Part shown: positions 61,201 to 64,000 of the stretch, in pieces | Position numbering within the stretch: position 1 is the first letter of the stretch | Layout: every line of letters begins with the position of its first letter | Assembly (NCBI GenBank): GCA_964017065.1 | Contig: OZ024783.1 | Span: forward strand, 8,440,867 to 8,504,866 | Reading direction: 5' to 3' | Length of the DNA: 64,000 nt | From: Haliclona indistincta | Taxonomy: Eukaryota > Porifera > Demospongiae > Haplosclerida > Chalinidae | Translations under genes and position numbers: made by a program | Notes under the pieces: generated by a model | The model's input: only the letters and a program-made list of their open reading frames with translations | The model's database searches: none | What the model was told of the DNA's origin: nothing

Positions 61201-64000
61201 CTCTTGGTACTAGTATTGGTCTAATGTATAAAACTTGATTTAATAATTATATTTTAGGTTAGTTACATGTAAGTTAATGCTCCTTGTCAGGTTGATAAAG
61301 CGTAGAGTACATGTTATCATTGCCGATCGGCAATGATATGTAGGGATGACCTCGAACTAAGATGGCGGCTACTCATGTGTGAAAATGAGTTTTCGCACAT
61401 ATCTCTACTGTTATACATTTCTACTGCATTTTAACTATCTATGAGGGAATCTGAAGTGCGAGCGCTTGCAGGAAGTCTATGAAAGTCGCCGGGACTGCTT
61501 GCTTGACGACGAAAATCAAGATGGCGACTCTCAGAGAGCCGTTGCAGATCTTCGCTGTTTTAGCGTTTCTCGAGATTCCAGACATCTAGGATTGATCAGA
61601 CGATTGTTCTGAGCAAGAAAATATCTTTGGCGAAGCTGGCAGACGTTTCTAAAGTGGTAAACTAAAATCGCCGCCCACGCGAATTGTTCATCTTCTTTCT
61701 TCTTCTTCTTCTTCTTCTTCTTCTTCTTCTTCTTTCAGTAAGCCTAGCGCTGTCTTGAGAGAACGAATCACTACCAAACCTGCACCATCGCATGTGTATG
61801 CATCTGGGGTAGTGCACTTACTTCTTAGATAGGCATCAAACACTACAAGAAACGAATAATCCTTGAAAAACATGGGTTTTGGACCGTTTTGGACAGTTAG
61901 AGCGATTCCATTAATTAACCCTCTTGTCGCTGCTGATCATTGACTCCGCCCACATCAGTTTTGAAACTGAACTCGGTTGTCGCTTTCTCTCTGCTCTCTG
62001 GGCGCTTCAGCGCGCAAGGTAGAGCCTAGAGGTATGAACAAGCAGTATACTATACCCTGGGTAGCACTGATCTGTCTATGCTGACATCATTACCCACGGC
62101 AGGCGCGAACCGGACGACGGTGGCTACCCGATCTCAGCCTGGGGCATAGGCTACTAGTTTCTTACACTACCCGGCGTAGGCTATACCCATAGGACCCTGT
62201 GCTGTTGACAACTGGACATTGTAACAAGCTAGAAGCCTCTGTGATCGTGATATCAACATCAACATGCAAGCCTGGGACTAGTCTACGGACTAGCCATGGC
62301 ATCATACACTGAGTTGTTAGTGTTAGTCTTTCTTCATCCAGCACAGTGCTAAGAAATATCATGTTGTCAACTCATACTCTCAACCTCTCTAACTAATTTA
62401 AACCTTTTCATTATTCTTGTGATTGCCGATAATAACATTCCATGTTCCTTGACTCTCTGTCTAGAGGCTATTAACCTTCTGATCTACTAGACTAGTATCT
62501 GCTGCTCACAGAGTTGTAAAAATGAAATAAGAGCTAGCATAGCTAGAATACAGCTAATAAGTTCAAACTGATAGTGATAAAAAAAGTAACAGGAACAAGT
62601 AAAGTAAAAAAGTTTTAATAAAAAAAACTAAAAAGTGTAGGGAGTGACGCTTGCAAAAGTAAAGGAACAAGATGGGATGATGCTTGCAAAAGTAAAGGAA
62701 CAAGATGGGATGATGCTTGAAAAAGTAAAGGAACAAGATGGGATGATGCTTGCAAAAGTAAAGGAACAAGATGGGATGACGCTTGCAAAAGTAAAGGAAC
62801 AAGATGGGATGATGCTTGCAAAAGTGAAGTATGTAAAAGTCCCAAGTATCCCTACATCAGCGGCTTGAAGGAGGACGCAGTCCGATGAAGTAATTGACGG
62901 TTGTAAACAACTAGAGGTATCTGTGTTTGGAGGACGCAGTCCGATGAAGTAATTGACGGTTGTAAACAACTAGAGGTATCTGTGTTTGGAGGACGCAGTC
63001 CGATGAAGTAATTGACGGTTGTAAACAACTAGAGGTATCTGTGTTTGGAGGACGCAGTCCGATGAAGTAATTGACGGTTGTAAACAACTAGAGGTATCTG
63101 TGTTTGGAGGACGCAGTCCGATGAAGTAGTTGACAGTTGTGAATAACTAGAGGTATCTGTGGTTTGGAAGACACTGTCACACAGTCCGATTAAGTAATTG
63201 ATGGTTGTAAAAGGTATAGGAAGAGGATTCCGCATTTGTCAGTTACACGCCATCGCAGCAAGCCGCTGATGTAGGGATACTTGGGACTTTTACATACTTC
63301 ACTTTTGCAAGCATCATCCCATCTTGTTCCTTTACTTTTGCAAGCGTCATCCCATCTTGTTCCTTTACTTTTGCAAGCATCATCCCATCTTGTTCCTTTA
63401 CTTTTTCAAGCATCATCCCATCTTGTTCCTTTACTTTTGCAAGCATCATCCCATCTTGTTCCTTTACTTTTGCAAGCGTCATCCCTACACTTTTTAGTTT
63501 TTTTTATTAAAACTTTTTTACTTTACTTTATATATTGTGTTAAATCTGTGATGTAGTGATCAAAAATTTACAACTGACAATGATGACACTATAAGCACAT
63601 TTGAGTGTGTTAGCAAGATTTTCATTTTTTTCTCTTTAGATTCTCGTCGTCCTATCAATCCGAAAATGAGATTCTCCATACCACCTCCTCCTCCTTCTTC
63701 TGCTCCTAATTCACACACCTCCATTACTGATCCAAACTCAAAAAATATTCCTCCAATAGACGAAACATCAGAATCGCCCACCAAGAAATCACTAGTGAAT
63801 CAAAAGTCAGCTCCTAATCTTCTCGAACCATCCGCTTCATCGAGTGAGCAAGATTTTTTCTCGATCACTCAAGACTTTAGTAAAAAGAAGTCTAAGAAAG
63901 AAGACGATGAAAGGGAGCTTATGTCAGAGTCATTCACTGAGCCAGTTGGAACAGATGAAGATGATGGAGTTGTAACTAAAGAGAGAACGAGAAATGAGTC
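55299..64000 (+). CDS. REPS/Eps15-type EH-domain protein, three exons seen, open at right edge
   Basis: EH domains bind NPF peptides in endocytic adaptors; REPS proteins link RalBP1 to endocytosis. Exon 55299-55600 encodes a proline/serine-rich lead and the first half of an EH domain (FNDLKPEDGLLKGETARNFF, MDELSKIW). Exon 60289-60431 completes it with the loop DGDQDGALTLHEFC and ends LPESLVQLRKKQ. Exon 63640 onward is rich in proline and serine (SIPPPPPSSAPNSHTS, QKSAPNLL) and runs off the window. Phases match at both introns. LPESL after the EH domain and the order EH then proline-rich resemble REPS1. In the first exon the lead (SQSAEKISVK) and the EH part are one base out of frame near 55490, so there is an indel or unseen splice. 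Upstream exons, including any first EH domain, were not found. Confidence 0.75.
55601..58241. other. Intron of the EH-domain gene, mostly non-coding
   Basis: Open frames here are short and lack similarity. A GT run lies near 56145-56165, and a Tc1/mariner-like element near 56.5 kb. Two related 150-bp stretches about GAAGATTGATAGAATTAGC or similar occur near 57450 and 57610. Confidence 0.4.
56484..56656. mobile_element. Tc1/mariner-like MITE
   Basis: Ends are TACAGTGGAGCCCCCCTAAG and GAGGGGTTCCACTGTA, with TA at both borders. CAGTGGAACCCC ends and TA flanks are typical of Tc1/mariner MITEs in invertebrates. A second copy of the right end occurs at 56685-56700, so the element may extend to there. 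Confidence 0.6.
58242..59469 (+). mobile_element. Hairpin-headed element, family A, copy 3
   Basis: Nearly identical to 3063-4319, including the CAAGATGGCGGC motif (58291-58302), the TTTC microsatellite and 151-bp foldback arms (59078-59228 and 59319-59469). It is flanked by TA on both sides. It sits inside the EH-gene intron. Confidence 0.8.
60479..61188. mobile_element. TTAA-flanked element with short acidic/basic open frame
   Basis: Ends are GAAGAGTGTCGAACTGCC and its complement, with inverted arms of about 60 bp, and TTAA at 60475-60478 and 61189-61192. Inside, a frame from an ATG at 60598 is acidic and, after one shift, reads DDYCEEIECEEVEHDEQQ then a basic stretch (KRRGGKGKGRAKDKQGG). 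Acidic then basic N-termini are common in piggyBac-type transposases. It begins 47 bases after the EH-domain exon. Confidence 0.75.
61316..61900 (+). mobile_element. Hairpin-headed element, family C
   Basis: The head is the perfect palindrome ATCATTGCCGATCGGCAATGAT, followed by TGTAGGGATGACC and AAGATGGCGGC at 61359-61369. A second AAGATGGCG lies at about 61518. A TTC microsatellite occupies about 61693-61735, followed by GCCTAGCGC as in families A and B. The right end was not located. Confidence 0.6.
61901..62598. other. No recognised gene
   Basis: Intron sequence of the EH gene without coding similarity. Confidence 0.3.
62599..63526. mobile_element. Foldback element with mirrored 33-bp repeat arms
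   Basis: Arms of about 268 bp (62599-62867 and 63259-63526) are inverted copies. Each contains six 33-bp units (AAAGTAAAGGAACAAGATGG and so on) in the same order of variants. The interior (about 62868-63160) is a separate tandem repeat of about 59 bp, five copies, reading GGAGGACGCAGTCCGATGAA. The arm edge facing the loop carries ATCCCTACATCAGCGGCT, as in family A. Confidence 0.85.

Noticed and set aside
62563..63556. Repetitive frames with KVKEQDGM or SSHLVPLL units
   Set aside because: Both strands and both arms are open because of the 33-bp repeat; the content is a foldback element.

Overview
The window looks like animal nuclear DNA, most likely from a sponge (demosponge or relative). The genes are split by GT-AG introns, the recognisable ones are metazoan (an ATM kinase N-terminus, a REPS/Eps15-type EH-domain gene, an ankyrin-ROC-COR-death protein), and most of the sequence is non-autonomous transposons. 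The sponge assignment is inference. No tRNA, rRNA or CRISPR array was recognised.

Host genes. (1) Minus strand, 30931 down to 16123: eleven phase-compatible exons encode about 422 residues that line up with the N-terminus of ATM; the rest of the kinase was not found to the left. (2) Plus strand, about 48145-53197: ankyrin repeats, a ROC GTPase with COR, three small exons and a C-terminal death domain; a 4-base insertion in the repeat array breaks the frame. (3) Plus strand, 55299 to the right edge: an EH domain split by a 4.7 kb intron, followed by a proline/serine-rich exon that runs off the window. Weaker gene pieces lie at 36.0-39.0 kb and 54.7-54.9 kb.

Transposon remnants with protein homology lie at 0-1.8 kb and 36.7-37.8 kb (MULE/SWIM type), 6.5 and 10.3 kb (EQ-motif transposase ends), 9.0-9.4 kb (gag-like), 10.06 kb (OTU motif), 14.9-16.0 kb (pogo/CENP-B-type DDE, halves in opposite orientation) and 24.4-25.0 kb (hAT).

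Non-autonomous elements dominate. They include TTAA-flanked piggyBac-like copies (16.3, 40.7, 42.6, 46.2, 60.5 kb), a 688 bp foldback element in a TTAA site, two elements with 8-bp duplications and hAT-type ends, TAG-ended elements with 9-10 bp duplications (16.5, 31.0, 31.4 kb), and a superfamily without terminal inverted repeats (3.1, 10.8, 34.7, 42.5, 58.2, 61.3 kb). Members of this last group begin with a short hairpin, carry an AAGATGGCGGC motif (the YY1 consensus), then a TTC-rich microsatellite, and, in families A and B, end in a 130-151 bp foldback finishing in CTTG next to TA. Two empty-site comparisons inside the window prove nested insertion. Simple repeats form the splice-site surroundings of four consecutive ATM exons.
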